In this document: positions 1 through 11,526 of the stretch, in pieces
Layout of the letters: each line of letters begins with the position of its first letter
Numbering within the stretch: the first letter of the stretch is position 1
NCBI GenBank assembly: GCA_023935145.1
Contig: CM043702.1
Span: 58,361,001-58,425,000 of the forward strand
DNA length: 64,000 nucleotides
Origin: Bretschneidera sinensis
Lineage: Eukaryota > Streptophyta > Magnoliopsida > Brassicales > Akaniaceae
Direction: 5' to 3'
Program-made: the position numbers and the translations under genes
The notes under the pieces: model-generated
What the model was told of the DNA's origin: nothing
The model's database searches: none
The model's input: only the letters and a program-made list of their open reading frames with translations

Positions 1-117
1 AGCCTATAAAAAACACATAAAACACAAAAATGAAGTAAAACATAATAAAATATGTAAACAAAGAGCTTAACAAATGTAAATTAATGGGCTTAAATGTGAA
101 TATTTAAGCTTATATCA
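1..117 (-). repeat. LTR fragment, same family as the solo LTR at 44918-46232
   Basis: The first 117 bases match the last part of the 44918-46232 element nearly base for base, including the words for 'acaaagagcttaaca' and 'gaatatttaag', and end in ...TATATCA where the other copy ends ...ACTCATCA. Read on the minus strand this is the 5' end of an Athila-like LTR (TGATGAG type start). The rest lies left of the window. No polypurine tract follows at 118, so this is the outer edge of a solo LTR or of a 5' LTR. Confidence 0.75.
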
Positions 118-133
118 TGAAGGCATCAGGGAG

Positions 134-600
134 ATGTTTGAAAAATTGCAAAGTGCTTTAAGAAAGTCTCAAAGCATTGACGAGTATTTTCTTGACATCA
201 ACGGGCTTTGCGCCCATCCTAAAATAAGTTTGTTACCCAAATTCAAAATGCCTAACATAGATCGTTTTAATGGATCCAGGGACCCCAAAACTTACGTAAG
301 ACAGTATGCTGGTCTTTTGAAACTTTCAAGCTTGATTTCTGAACAATTGATTGCACTTTTCCTCAACTCCCTCACTAGTGTTGCACTGAAGTAGTATTAC
401 TCTTAAGAGCCTAAGACATTGAGAAAATGGGAAGATATAGCTCAAGAATATGTGACTCAATATACATGTAACACTCAGATGGATATTACTATAAGGGACT
501 TTAAGACAACTAAGTAAAAGCCTAATGAGACATTGTTTTCCAGAATTTATCTCTTACTAGCTAGGCAAGCTAACCAAGATGGCCTCAAGACCAATGGAGA
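134..600 (+). pseudogene. gag: Decayed Ty3/Gypsy gag fragment (Tat/Ogre-like)
   Basis: An open stretch of 86 codons (134-394) continues in the same frame past stops at 392 and about 404 to about 600. It reads as a retrotransposon gag: a PNIDRFNGSRDPKTYVRQY-like block, then LRKWEDIAQEYVTQY and KPNETLFSRI, the order seen in Tat/Ogre-type capsid genes. One stop replaces a conserved Trp (TGG to TAG). The 5' part is missing and an LTR fragment abuts it on the left. It is the older substrate into which other elements inserted. Lineage is inferred from motif wording. Confidence 0.65.
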
Positions 601-1248
601 AAGACCATATCATAATAGTAATTAGAAATCTAGAGCTAGTATACTATGAGAGGATGTTCGCTATGCCGATCAACAATTTTGTAATTGATTGATTCAGGCA
701 CACAAGTGAAATACACCATTTTTTAGGAAAAAAGTAAAAAGGACTAGTGGAAGATTCATAAAGAAAAGTGGTGCCAGTAGTAATGGTACCAAGACCAAAT
801 AGAAAGACATAGGCGTCAGGATCCCACTTTGTCGTAGTTTTCCTCAAAAAGTTTTAGTCAATTCTAATGCTTTTGATCGAAAAAATCGCGTTGATGCCAT
901 ACCGAGAGAAATTGTGGAGCTCGATGCCTTTCATGTTGTTAGTCTAACGTATCAATTGAGTTGAGATGGCTTCCATAACCCCTTTTGTGAAGAAGAAAAA
1001 TTGTGGACAAGTTGTGAAGGTTTGTTATTTGATCTGTTTGAGGATGTGTACCAAATGAGAGGAAAGATGGATTTAAATACAAGTTTTGAGGAAGATAAAA
1101 TGAGTTGTCAAAGAATAAGCCACTAAGTGCAAAGTAAGCTATAGTGTGCAAATCGATGGCTACTTTGTAAGGCTTTGGAGAAAGCTTTTCTTTAGATGCA
1201 AAAGTTTTTTGAAAATAGCAAAGTAAAAATACTTAGAAACTAGGTAGG
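601..1248. other. Degraded repeat sequence without a recognisable gene
   Basis: Faint gag-like wording continues to about 900 on the plus strand, but frames are broken and nothing further is recognised. The last five bases (GTAGG, 1244-1248) are the left target-site duplication of Gypsy-A. Confidence 0.5.
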
Positions 1249-3189
1249 TGTAACGACCCATCCCGGGTTGGCCACCCCCGAGACGTGTCGTCATTTTTTG
1301 AAATCCCAGCACAACACATATATGCAACAATATAAAAATACGAACTAAAATTATCTACATACATAAATCATTAACCCTCAACAGGGGAGTTACATTATTA
1401 AGATCCCAACTGAAACATTATATACAACATATTATGCATGAATATTTAAAAATATTTTTTTTTCTTTCCATTAGTGTGAGGATGTGGTCCACGTGGCTTA
1501 TAGATAATGAGGAGTGCCTGCTACCTAAAATTATTTAACAATGAAGAGTGAGCTTCACAAGCTTAGTGAATTAATTTACTAGAAGTATTCAATTTGTATA
1601 ACAACAGTCACATCTTATAATTCAATTGTTCAATTAGCTTTCCAATATTCATTCATCTATATCACATATAACTCGATAATAGCATTCTATTATCACTCAT
1701 ATCATAATCCTCATCATTTATCAATCTCTTTTTAAGTTAATCAGTAAATATATCAATCTTTCTTCTCATATCTTTAATCATCTTGAGACTATCAATTCAA
1801 CCTCATAATTACCTCATTATGAGGTTCATAACATATAATCACTCAGATAATTCTTATCATATCATACTTTTATATTTCTTTCTCATCATATATATCTCTC
1901 TGTGAGACTCATTCATCTATCAATAAATTCAAAATCAAGAATAACACTTTAGCATCTAAATCAATAATCCGGCTGCCTTCTCGGTTCTTTTATTTCCAGC
2001 ATATACCGGCTGTGACGGTTCTTTTATTTCATTTAGATAGGATGCCTTCCCGGTTCTTTTATTTCCAACATATACCGGCTGTCACGGTTCCTTTATTTCA
2101 TTTAGACCGACTGTTTTCCCGGTTCTTTTCATTTCATGCATATGCATATGAACAATAATATGAAATATGCATATGAGCGATAATATAAAAACAAGCATAC
2201 ATTCAAACATTCAATTTAGCTATCCAGCTCTTTCTCAAAATTATTATTTTTATCATATTCATTAAATTATCTCCTTATATATCATATCTAATTATCAATC
2301 ATAGCTTGTCAAGAATTTCATTTATCGTTTCATTAAATATTTAATCAACTCATTATTTCAATAATATTACTTCTCATATAATAAATTTTTAACATATCAA
2401 TTATTCCTATTATATCCATCAACCAACTTTCATATATCATCCAATCACAATTCAATAATTAATTCAAATATCATCACTTTGTACTTCATATTTATCTCGA
2501 TTATTAAAAGTAAATCTAACTCACCACGTAGCACTTAAAGCTTCCCGTGGATCACCTCCTTGTCTTTTCTACTATTTTCAGCAATTTCACCCGATTGCTG
2601 ATCGTCAACACCTAATATAATATTTGAATTTAAAATTTTAATTTATTGTTCAATTCTTCCATAATTCATACCCTTTAAATTTCTACGTCAAATTCCGGGT
2701 AATTTCATGTATGCGTAATTCCAAAAATAAAATTCACATTATTACCTTTTGTTTTTCTTAAAGCTTCCCTCGAATCGTTTTAAAATTCTCCCGTAAACCT
2801 CTTCAAAATTTCAAAATTTCAATATTCAACCTTTCTTTAGGTCCCCATGTGTTTAAAGAAAGAAAGTAATTTGAATTGAAGAAGGAAGAAAACCAAATAG
2901 GATTTGGTAAAATAATAAAACGAAAATTAAATTCATATATAATAACACCAACCGCCCCAACTGTTTTATATTTTGTGTTGTTAAACATGCAAGAAATACA
3001 TGTGGGGTGACAACACCTGGATATCCAGGTATTGTCCCACATTTTTTTTGGATAACGTCCAAAACTTCTTTTTTTGTCAAAAGAATTATCTTATTCAAAA
3101 ATAAATTTTTCATGTATATATTATTTTAATTCCATGTCATATTTATCAATTTACTTCTTTAACCTTACTTTAAGAACACGGGTATTACA
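1249..3189 (-). repeat. Gypsy-A 3' LTR
   Basis: About 1.94 kb, bounded by TGTAACGACCC and ...GGTATTACA, sharing long blocks with 48150-50127. Compared with the other LTR it lacks a stretch near 1960 that includes a palindromic ACATGTCGACATGT site, and it has more copies of the internal minisatellite. Confidence 0.9.
1967..2131. repeat. LTR minisatellite, about 35-bp units, five copies
   Basis: Units of the form CCGGCTG...CGGTTCTTTTATTTC start near 1969, 2005, 2040, 2074 and 2105. Several contain ACCGG and CCGGT, reverse complements of each other, around a loop of about 8 bases. Confidence 0.85.
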
Positions 3190-3206
3190 ATTCTACCCAC
3201 CTTATA
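3190..3206 (-). other. Gypsy-A polypurine tract
   Basis: On the minus strand the sequence directly before the 3' LTR is AAGGTGGGTAGAAT, the usual polypurine form next to TGTAA-type LTRs of chromodomain Gypsy elements. Confidence 0.8.
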
Positions 3207-3224
3207 AAAATTTCATCCCCGAAA

Positions 3225-3850
3225 TTTCCTTACCTAACTCATGAAAAAGCTGGGGGTATTCTTTCTTCATTCTGGTCTCATGTTCTCAAGTAATTTCTTC
3301 AATATCTTTGTTCTGCCATAATACTTGAACCAAAGGAATGACTTTATTACGCAAGATTTGTTCATTTATGTTTGGAATTATGGTTGGTACTTACATAAAG
3401 GTCAAATATTCCTGAAGTTCTACAGTCTGATTCGGAATACTATGGGATTCATCATGTAAACACTTTCTCAAAAATGAACCATGAAACACATTATGTAATT
3501 GCTTTAACTCTAGAGGCAAATCCAATCTGTATGCTACTTGTCCAACTATTTCAATCACCTCATATGGCCCTACAAATCTCAGACTCAACTTGACCTTCTT
3601 TTTAAACCTCAATACACCCTTCCATGGAGATATTTTAAAAAATACCTAGTCACCAACCTGGAACTCAAGAGGTCGTCTCCTATTATCAGCATATCCCTTT
3701 TGTCTATTCTGTGTTGCTCTAAGGTTCTCTCTAACCAGTGTAATCTTTTTAGTAGTCAAATCTATCATTTATGGACCAAATATCTTTCTTTCTCCAACTT
3801 CTTCCCAACATACTGGAGTTCTACACCTCCCTTTAGAAATTGACTATTGC
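3225..3850 (-). pseudogene. pol: Gypsy-A integrase C-terminus (GPY/F module) and chromodomain
   Basis: Minus-strand translation first gives RCRTPVCWEEVGERKIFGP and YADNRRRPLEFQVGD, then a GPY/F module (LRFVGPYEVIEIVGQVAYRL) in the open part 3391-3612. It ends with a chromodomain-like tail (IPLVQVLWQNKDIEEIT, stop, EHETRMKKEYPQLF). The stop in the tail falls where relatives have Trp. In the family this tail binds modified histones and steers integration to heterochromatin. The zinc finger and the D-D-E core are missing, because the reading passes straight from the end of RNase H into RCRTPVCWEEV. Broken by stops and frame changes, so not functional. Confidence 0.85.
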
Positions 3851-3859
3851 TTCGGTATT

Positions 3860-4575
3860 GTACAGTCATAATCACTAATCAACTCCATCCACCTCATTTG
3901 CCTTAAATTCAACTCTTTCTAGGTAGCTAAATGCGTCAAACTTTTATGATCAGTAAAAATTTTACAAGTTGCTCCATATAGATGATATCTCCAAATCTTT
4001 AAAGCAAAAACTATGGCAACCAATTCTAAATCATGGGTCAGGTAATTTCTATCATGGTTATTCAATTTCCTAAAAGCATAAGCTATAACTCTCCTATGTT
4101 GCATCAACACACATCCCAACCCTTGATTTGACGCATCACTATATACCATAAATCCTTCATCATCGGAATGAAGCACTAATACCGAGGCAATAGTCAATTT
4201 CTCTTTTAACAATTGAAAACTCCTCTAACATTCTTCTGACCACCTAAACTTCACTTCATTCCTGGTCAGTCTAGTCAATGGTCCACCAATCATAGAAAAA
4301 TTATGTATAAACCTCCTATAATAACCAGCCAACCCCAAAAAGCTTCTAATTTCAGTTACCCTAGTGGGTTTTTCCCAATTCAACACTGCCTTTACTTTAT
4401 GTGGTTCAACTGCTATACCATCTCATGACACAACATGCCCCAAGAAAAATATTTCACTCAACCAAAACTCACACTTCGAGAACTTTGCATACAATTCCTC
4501 TCTCCTTAGAATTTCTAATAATATCTTTAAATGTTGCATATGCTCCTCTTCATCCTTGGAATATACCAGAATATC
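3860..4575 (-). pseudogene. pol: Gypsy-A RT C-terminal part and RNase H
   Basis: From the Copia-1 insertion at 4580 the minus strand reads the end of the RT palm ([12 protein letters not shown]), the thumb and connection ([16 protein letters not shown]), then RNase H in 3919-4212. Visible RNase H acidic residues are D in [11 protein letters not shown] in HDLEL and D in [10 protein letters not shown]. It closes with RQMRWMELISDYDC. A stop interrupts the segment before LLKEKL. The first half of this RT lies beyond Copia-1 at 33065-33754. Confidence 0.88.
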
Positions 4576-4580
4576 AATAA

Positions 4581-5452
4581 TGTTGGAAATCACCTCAAGA
4601 TGCCCAGGTGGTGATCTTGCAAACACCCAAGTCTAAAATAACTTGTAATAAAATCGAAACAAAACAGGAATCAAACCAATCAAAGAAAGAGCACAAGTAA
4701 TTGTTGTTGAGGTTCGTCAATGTGCCTACGTCCCCGTGAGCTCCTCCAAGCTCTCTGCACTAAATCAATGGAGTTCTTACAATTACAGCAACACCTCTTC
4801 AAGAATCCTCAAGTTCTTGAAGAATGAAAGAAGAGAAAAAGAAAGTGATAAGGACTAGTGTTTCCCTGGAATTTTCCCCAAGAAAATTCTAATTACAAAG
4901 CCCTTGAATCCCCAATCTATACTACTCTCTCTCTAAACAACCAACCTCTCTTGAATGAGTCTCTCCTATTTTTAGTGTCTTTGCACTCTCACACACCATG
5001 TATTCCATTTCACACACATTCACATCACCTGGATGCTCACCTCACATCATGTCTTGAATGGTTCCTTGATGACCCTTTATATAGGGTAATGACTTCCTCA
5101 TCCAATCTTGGAGATCAATCTCCACCCTTAGATCTTAAGAAACAAAGGCCCATGGCTCTCTAAGAGTCTAAGTAATCCTGTGCATTTTAACCAAGTCTCA
5201 CTCACTATCTGAAAAGGTTGAAAAGCATGGTCTAGGTGTGCCTGGCGTCGCGGCCCAAAACAGGGTTGGCCGTTGCCTAGACCAGGGCACCCTCTTCATC
5301 TTTTTTGGGCACTACGGTGTGGGGGAGGCTGAGCCACGGCGCACACCTCCCCTAGGTCTTCTCATTTGCTGGTGGCCGCAACGCACACTTGGACCAGATG
5401 CTGATGAAGCTTCATGCTTCCATCCCATTTAATCCTTAAATAAATACCAACA
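4581..5452 (-). repeat. Copia-1 3' LTR
   Basis: 872 bp from TGTTGGAAATCACC to AAATACCAACA. The TATA box (minus) is at 5075-5083. The 5' third of the LTR in element orientation holds a GC-rich patch with CGCGGCCC-like words (5240-5400). Confidence 0.9.
5075..5083 (-). promoter_or_regulatory. TATA box of Copia-1 3' LTR
   Basis: Minus-strand TATATAAAG followed by GGTCATC. The same context occurs in all eight Copia LTRs here. Confidence 0.7.
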
Positions 5453-5472
5453 ATCTCTACCTTTGTCTAAGC
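5453..5472 (-). other. Copia-1 polypurine tract
   Basis: Minus strand AAAGGTAGAGAT directly before the LTR start TGTTGG; the same tract precedes the 3' LTRs of Copia-2, -3 and -4. Confidence 0.75.
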
Positions 5473-5499
5473 AATTAAACCCGAACCCATTATGCAGAG

Positions 5500-6741
5500 A
5501 ACTCAGGATCCAAACTCAACTTGAGTCACTATATCAACTGACTCCAATCCTAAGAAGTCCAAGGCAATGATTGAACTTACTTAGAGGTAGAACTTTGGTA
5601 CCTAAATCTGTAGGGTTTTCTTCCATTGTGATGTTGTCCACATGAATGCATCATTTCTTAACATTTTCCTGAATGAAATGATACTGAACATCCATATGCT
5701 TAGTCCTCTCATGGAACATCGGGTTCCTACACAAGTTCCACACACTTTGGCTATCCAAAGACACCACTACCTACTCTTTTAGGACCTTTCACTCGTCTAA
5801 CAACCCTTTGCACCACATAGCCTCCTTTATAGCTTCTGAAGCCGCTATGTACTCTGCCCCGGTTGTTGAAAGTGCTATCACCGACTGCCACTGAGCCTTC
5901 AAGTACCTCAGCAACCACTTCATCCCAAACTAAAGCTCTTTTTCGAGATTACTCACAAATCTGCTGAGAACTCTAATTACCTGAGACATGTTGGGTCTAG
6001 TGCTTACCAACATGACCATGACTGATCAAACTGCACTAGAGTAAGGAACCTTTTCCATTTTATTCTTCTCCTCATCCGTTCCAGGACATTGTTCGCTGGA
6101 GAACTTGAAATGACCAGCAAGAGGAATCATCACTGGTTTACCATCTTCCATAGAAAACTTGTACAACACCTTTTCTATATCGGAAGACTGAGAAACCTTC
6201 AACCCGTTTCTCTCTCTTTCCCAAATTCTTCTCATCCCAAGGATCTTTTGTGTAAGGCCAAGATCCTTCCTTTCAAACTTCTCATTGAGTTGAGATATCA
6301 ACCTTCTATCCTCTCCCTACTGTTCCCAACCAACAGCATATCATCGACATAGATGAGAATAATCACCATTTGCTCCACCTTGTGTCCAGGTGAGAAAGTT
6401 TTTGTGAAATCTATGTCGTCTCTTTGTGTGAACCCCTTCGCCACTAGCCTAGCCTTGTTTCGAACTTCATCCCCTAAAGGGTTCCCTTATTTGATCTTGT
6501 AAATCCACTTATAATCCACAACTCTCTGTGTTTCCCGAAATGTGCACCAGCTCCCAAGAGTTGTTCTTCCTCAAAGAATCTATTTCTTCCTCTATAACTA
6601 GCTTCCATCTTAATGAATCCTTACATCTCATGGCATCAATGTAAGTCTCTGGTTCACTTATCCCTCCTTCTGTCAAAAGAGCTGCTGCATTCGCAGCCAC
6701 AAAATAATATCTCAAAGGTGGTCTGACCAACCTTCTTTCCC
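5500..6741 (-). pseudogene. pol: Copia-1 shortened RT and RNase H
   Basis: Minus strand: region before RT (DRERRLVRPPLRY, EPETYIDAM, SWELVHI), then KARLVAKGFTQRDDIDFTKTFSP, which runs at once into GHKVEQMVIILIYVDDMLLVGN. The block between FSP and YVDD, normally more than 100 residues with LDVKTAFLHG and the first catalytic Asp, is absent. Next come LNEKFERKDLGLTQKILGM and SRFVSN. RYLK then joins directly to AQWQSVIALSTTGAEYIA, so the first half of RNase H with GYxDADxAG is also absent. The C-terminal RNase H half (DSQSVWNL, NPMFHERTKHMDV, DLGTKVLPL) is present. Several in-frame stops. The same two losses occur in Copia-2, -3 and -4. Confidence 0.88.
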
Positions 6742-6746
6742 GGTCT

Positions 6747-8048
6747 TTATGAGAGTCATAAAATACATCGTAATAGTACTTAATTGTTAGCATTTTAGGG
6801 TTGATCAAGGTTTGAATTACACTTTTATACTTGGATATAACTCTAAAGTTATTTCTTGGATCATTGACTTATTTTGGTGCATTTTCAGGTACTTTGAGTT
6901 CAAAAGAGATGGAAAGCTATCATAGCTTAAAACACGATGCTTTGATGCACATTCGAGTGAGGGCATGGTTGCGGAAGGACAAAATGAAGAGAAACCAAGT
7001 CTTAAGTGTGGGCGTTGCGGCCTGAAGAAGTCTAAGCCTCGGCCTCCAGAACTAAGCCCAAAAGAACAAATAAGCCATCAGTGTGCACCATGGCTTGGAC
7101 CAGGCTAAGCCGTGGCACCCAGAAGCTCACCTAACCAAAGACCAGACAGAGCCGCGGTGCGAGTAAGTGAGAGGTGCGGCGCGCACACGAACCCCTGTTT
7201 TCCTAATTAGGGTTTTAGTTGATTGTTTAGACCCAAAACACCCTTGGACCCTTGTATTATAAATAGATCACTTAAGGTTTGATAAAAATTATCATTAAGG
7301 CTAGAAAACCCAAGAAAGCTGCCACATTCTCCTCTATCAAAGTGTTCAAGCATGAACTCCATGGCCAACTAATCTCTAAGCAAGGCAAAGGGATGAATCC
7401 CTAGGTGTAGTTGTTCTTATTTTCCATTATTGATTCAGTTGTAGTTTGGATTTATTGTCAAAAAATTTCTATGATTTACTCTTTGATTTAATTAGAAGAT
7501 TTTCTCTTAATCCAGTGATTATATCTTTCCCCTTGATATAAGTCTACTTATAATCTTCTTATGTCAAGATTGTTGGATGTGATTGAGTCAAGTAGATTTA
7601 TCTTTTAGGTTCGTCCATTACTGCGATATTTTCATCAAGATATATTGTCGTTTCTTGATAAATCTATAGGATAGGTCATGTGTGCTTAAATCAAAAGTAA
7701 AGAGTAATTCATATCAATTATATTAGGGTTTACATGTGCTTGATTGAATATTTGTCAATTGCCTATTTGTGATGTGAAACTAGCAATTGAGATAAAAACA
7801 ATTGAATCAAGATTGGAATAAGGCAACGAACTTAGGGAGGATTTCCGGAACCTTGTTGTTTCTCATTTATATTCTTCAAATTATTTACACAATTTTCTCA
7901 TATTACTTTACTATCAAGATTCAGATCCTCTAACTTAATCTTTATCGTTCGTGTTAAAGTTTACACTTTTCCTTTGTAGTTCGCTTTTCCTCGTGGGATC
8001 GACACCTCAACTATACACAATAACCATGTATTAGTTTGAGCGTAATCA
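6747..8048 (+). repeat. Gypsy-B 5' LTR
   Basis: 1302 bp, first TG mutated to TT, ending GTAATCA. TATA box at 7258. A GC-rich patch at about 7010-7190 is built on CCGCGG/GGCGCGCAC words, unlike the AT-rich surroundings. Confidence 0.92.
7258..7265 (+). promoter_or_regulatory. TATA box of Gypsy-B 5' LTR
   Basis: TATAAATA within CCTTGTATTATAAATAG. The matching segment in the 3' LTR (about 23333) has been replaced by other sequence. Confidence 0.6.
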
Positions 8049-8053
8049 AATTT

Positions 8054-8071
8054 TGGCGCTGTTGCCGGGGA
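8054..8071 (+). other. Gypsy-B primer binding site (tRNA-Asp type)
   Basis: TGGCGCTGTTGCCGGGGA, six bases after the LTR end, complementary to the 3' end of plant tRNA-Asp with one changed base. Typical of Athila-type elements. Confidence 0.85.
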
Positions 8072-8349
8072 GACGCGCTTAAGTACAAGGAAGATTGTCA
8101 ACTTTGAGACAAGACGGTAATATTGTTCCTTTCTCTAAGTTTTTGATTTTTTGATTTTCTTTTATTATTCTATTTTACTAATTTCCTCTTTAACTCTTTT
8201 GGTGTATACTTAGACCAAGAGATTCGTGATGTAGATTCATTAAAGGACCCGAAATAGAGTTACCCTCTTCTTCCTTGTCCATTAGTGAAACCTCACCTAG
8301 ATCAAACCATAGTGTATCCCCAAACGAGAATTTAGAGGATTTTATTAAC

Positions 8350-9325
8350 ATGGCTGATAACCCCAATGAGAATGTTGCTAGGACACTTAAGGATTACTTG
8401 CATCCTAGTCAAACAACCACACCATCATGCATCATGTTTCCAGCCAATACTCGCCATCAAGATTTTAAAAAAGGGATGATACAGTTACTCCCTACGTTTC
8501 ATGGCTTGGAAAATGAAAACTCATATATACACATTAGCTAGTTTGAGGAAGTAGTTACGACTTTTCATAGTCAAGATGTAACTGATGATATCATGAGACT
8601 CAAGTTTTTTCCTTTCACTTTGAAGGATAAAGTTAAGTGTTGGCTATACTCGCTGAGACCACGATCTATTGGGTTATGGAATGAGATGACTCAGGTCTTT
8701 TTTAAAAAGGCAAATCTCCACCTTTGCACAAAAGGACAATGAGACTTTGTATCAGTCTTGGGAGAAATTTAAGGAGTTATTGAGTATGTGTCCTCACCAT
8801 GGGTATGAGAATTGGTGTTTAGTGAGCTATTTTTATGAAGGACTTACATATAGAGAGCACCAATTTGTAGAGATGATGTGCAATGGTGAATTTTTACAAA
8901 AAGATCCTAATGAGGCCATAGAGTACCTCAATGAGCTTGTTGAAAAAGCTCACACTTGGACTGGACCTAGTGCTACTGAAAGCGCAAATAGGCCACGACC
9001 GGTAGGAAACCCCACTGGTGGTGGAATTTACCATCTTAGGGAAGAGGACAACCAAAAGGCTAAGGTTGAGATGCTCACTAGGGAGTTGGATGCATTAAAG
9101 ACTAAAGAATCAAAGCCAACATACGTGGCTAATCATGCCGAATCTTTAGAACCATGTTTTGTGTGTGGTGGGGTAGGTCACCCAGCCCAAGAGTGTCCCA
9201 CATTTGCTGGTATGAGAGGGATGTATAAGGAACAATGTAATGCCTTAGGCATGTACAAGAAGCCTCTGGCACCCTTCTCTAATACCTATAATCCGGGTTG
9301 GCGTAATCACCCCAACTTCAGCTAG
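8350..9325 (+). pseudogene. gag: Gypsy-B gag (capsid and zinc knuckle)
   Basis: The start chosen is ATG at 8350 (MADNPNENVARTLKDYLHP), which fits the usual Athila gag N-terminus; the open frame upstream begins with TTG. The capsid reading runs past a stop at about 8539 (FHGLENENSYIHIS, stop, FEEV), then shifts frame near 8715 into the open part 8747-9325. That part carries YQSWEKFKELLSMCPHHG and the CCHC zinc knuckle CFVCGGVGHPAQEC (C-x2-C-x4-H-x4-C), and ends with the Athila block NTYNPGWRNHPNF. Gag forms the particle and the knuckle binds RNA. One stop and one shift make it a pseudogene. Confidence 0.88.
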
Positions 9326-9585
9326 AAGTTTGAAAACCAGTAGCTTGCACAACCCCCCTAGATCATACCTTGCACCATATCATGCACCCTCATCCTCTAG
9401 GAGTTCTTTAGAAGACACTTTGCATGCTTTCATTGAGGCACAGGGTAAGACAAACCAAAGGTGTGAAGTATTAATTATATATATGGGTTGAAGAGAATAA
9501 GGAAATAAGAAGCCAAGTGTCCAAATTAATGGGTTCCTTGAGTGTGAATGAGCGAGGTAAGTTCCCTTCACCCCATGGTTAACAC

Positions 9586-9909
9586 ATGGCACAAGCAAAT
9601 TTGAAATATGTGAATGCTATTTTGACAAGAAGTGGTAAGTCATTACACATCCCAACAACGAACAAATCAGAGGATGTGGAAAAGGGTAAAGGTAGTACTG
9701 ATACCGAGCTGCCCAAAGACCCTAAGGTTACCAAGAGCCCTGTTAAGGCACCATTCCCTCAAGTCTTAAAATCAGGCAAGAAAAATCTGGACCTAAATAA
9801 TGAAATCCTAGAGAACCTAAGGCAAGTAAAACTTAATCTCCCTCTTTTGCGTGTGATTAAACAAGTTCTTAACTTATACAAAAGTTCTCAAGGATTTGTG
9901 TACAATTAA
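9586..9909 (+). pseudogene. Gypsy-B gag-protease linker
   Basis: A 107-codon open frame, mostly charged (KSEDVEKGKGSTDTELPKDPK), beginning VNAILTRSGKSL. It corresponds to the low-complexity stretch between zinc knuckle and protease in Athila polyproteins. A frame change at about 9900 leads into the protease. The preceding 9326-9585 has gag-like wording but is interrupted. Confidence 0.65.
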
Positions 9910-10446
9910 GAGGAAACACCATGTAAATAAAACAACATTCCTAACAGAGCAAGTTAGTGCTTTAATTGAGCAAATAATTCCCTTCAAATACAAGGATCCT
10001 GGCTGTTCAACCATTGCATGTAGCATTGGAAATCATGAGGTTGGACAAGCATTGCAAGATTTAGGAGCTAGTGTAAATCTGATGCCATTTTCTATTTATT
10101 TGCAGCTAGGTTTGGGAGAAATCAAACCAACCACTGTGGTATTGCAATTGGCTGACCGATCAGTCAAAGTACCCCGAGGTGTGGTAAAGGATGTTCTAAT
10201 CTAAATTGATAAATTTTATTATCTTGTTGATTTCGTAATCCTTGATACTACTTCTACTGTTGACACTAACTCTAAAATTCCTTTGATTTTGGGTAGACCT
10301 TTCCTTGCTACTGCAAATTCTCTTATTAATTGTAGGAATGGACTCATGAAGCTGTCCTTTAGAAACATAACCCTCGAGGTGAACATTTTCAATGTTGCAA
10401 AATCGCCAGAAGATGAGGACGAGAACCACCAGTTATACATGATCTA
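9896..10446 (+). pseudogene. pro: Gypsy-B aspartic protease
   Basis: The reading contains ALQDLGASVNLMPFSIY, the Athila form of the retroviral-type active site (D-L-G in place of D-S/T-G), then LQLADRSVKVPRGVVKDVLI. After a stop at 10202 the same frame continues to LILGRPFLATANSLINC, the C-terminal flap/helix motif. It would cut the Gag-Pol polyprotein as a dimer. Broken by the stop at 10202 and another at about 10446. Confidence 0.82.
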
Positions 10447-10621
10447 GTCACTCATCGATAGGGGAGTTTCCATAGCTCATGATTTTGATCCTCTTGAGTA
10501 TTTTCTTTTTAATTCTGAGTGTGATGCTATTAATGACAAATCTGATATAATTGATATTTGTGCTATTTTTGATAAATATTAGGATTATGGCACTCGAGCA
10601 TGGCAACTGAAGTTTGACGAA

Positions 10622-11526
10622 TTGCCTGAAAGAAGCGAGAAACAAATCCCCTCAAGTGTGGAAGCGCCCAAAGTTGAATTGAAGCCACTACCTAAGGGTT
10701 TGAAGCATTCTTTCCTCGGTCTAGGTGATACTTTTCATGTTATTATCTCATCTGAATTGTCTGAGTCTCAAGGTGAGAAATTAATTCGGACCTTAAATGC
10801 ACATAAATCAGCCTTAGGTTGGAGCATGGCTGATTTAAAAGGTATTAGTCCCCTGATATGTTCTCATAAGATAAATCTGGATGAAAGAACTATCCCTCAT
10901 AGAGACCCCCAACGTAGGCTTAGCCCCACTATGAAAGAAGTGGAGAAAAATGAAGTGTTGAAACTATTAGATGCGGGAATTATATATCCCATAGCTGATA
11001 GTAAATGGGTAAGTCCTACACAGGTCGTTCCTAAAAGTCTGGTGTTACTGTGGTGAAAAATGACCTAAGAGAGTTAGTCCCTACAAAACTTGTGATCGGG
11101 TGGCGAATGTGCATTGATTACATAAAATTAAATGCTGCTACCCGGAAAGACCATTTCCCACTCCCTTTTATCGATTAAATTCTTGAGCGTGTAGCTGGTC
11201 ATCCTTTTTATTGTTTCTTGGATGGTTATTCTGGTTATTATCAAATTGAAATTACATTAGAAGACCAGGATAAAACCACTTTCACTTGTCCCTTTGGTAC
11301 TTATGCTTTTCATAGAATGCCATTTGGATTGCGTAATGCACCTGCTACTTTCTAACGTTGTATGATGAGCATTTTTAGTGATATGGTTGAAAATTCCATG
11401 GAAGTTTTTACGGATGACTTGACTGTTTTTGGATCTTCATTTGATGTATACTTATTGAATTTAGAGAGAGTATTAATTCATTGTGAGGAGAAAGAATTAG
11501 TCTTAAATTAGGAAAAATGCCATTTC
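10622..11526 (+). pseudogene. pol: Gypsy-B reverse transcriptase, main part
   Basis: Begins in the pre-RT linker (ELKPLPKGLKHSFLG), passes ALGWSMADLKGISP, WVSPTQVVPK, a frameshift near 11035, GWRMCIDYIKLNAATRKDHF and FLDGYSGYYQIEI. The catalytic block is EVFTDDLTVFG at about 11401-11427, an F-T-D-D version of Y-x-D-D with both Asp present. Stops at about 11176, 11354 and 11509 fall where relatives have Gln, Gln and Trp codons, which fits C-to-T decay. The thumb continues in the open frame at 11527. Confidence 0.88.

Noticed and set aside
8275..8349. Gag start at 8275
   Set aside because: The codon there is TTG; ATG at 8350 fits the usual start of Athila gag proteins.
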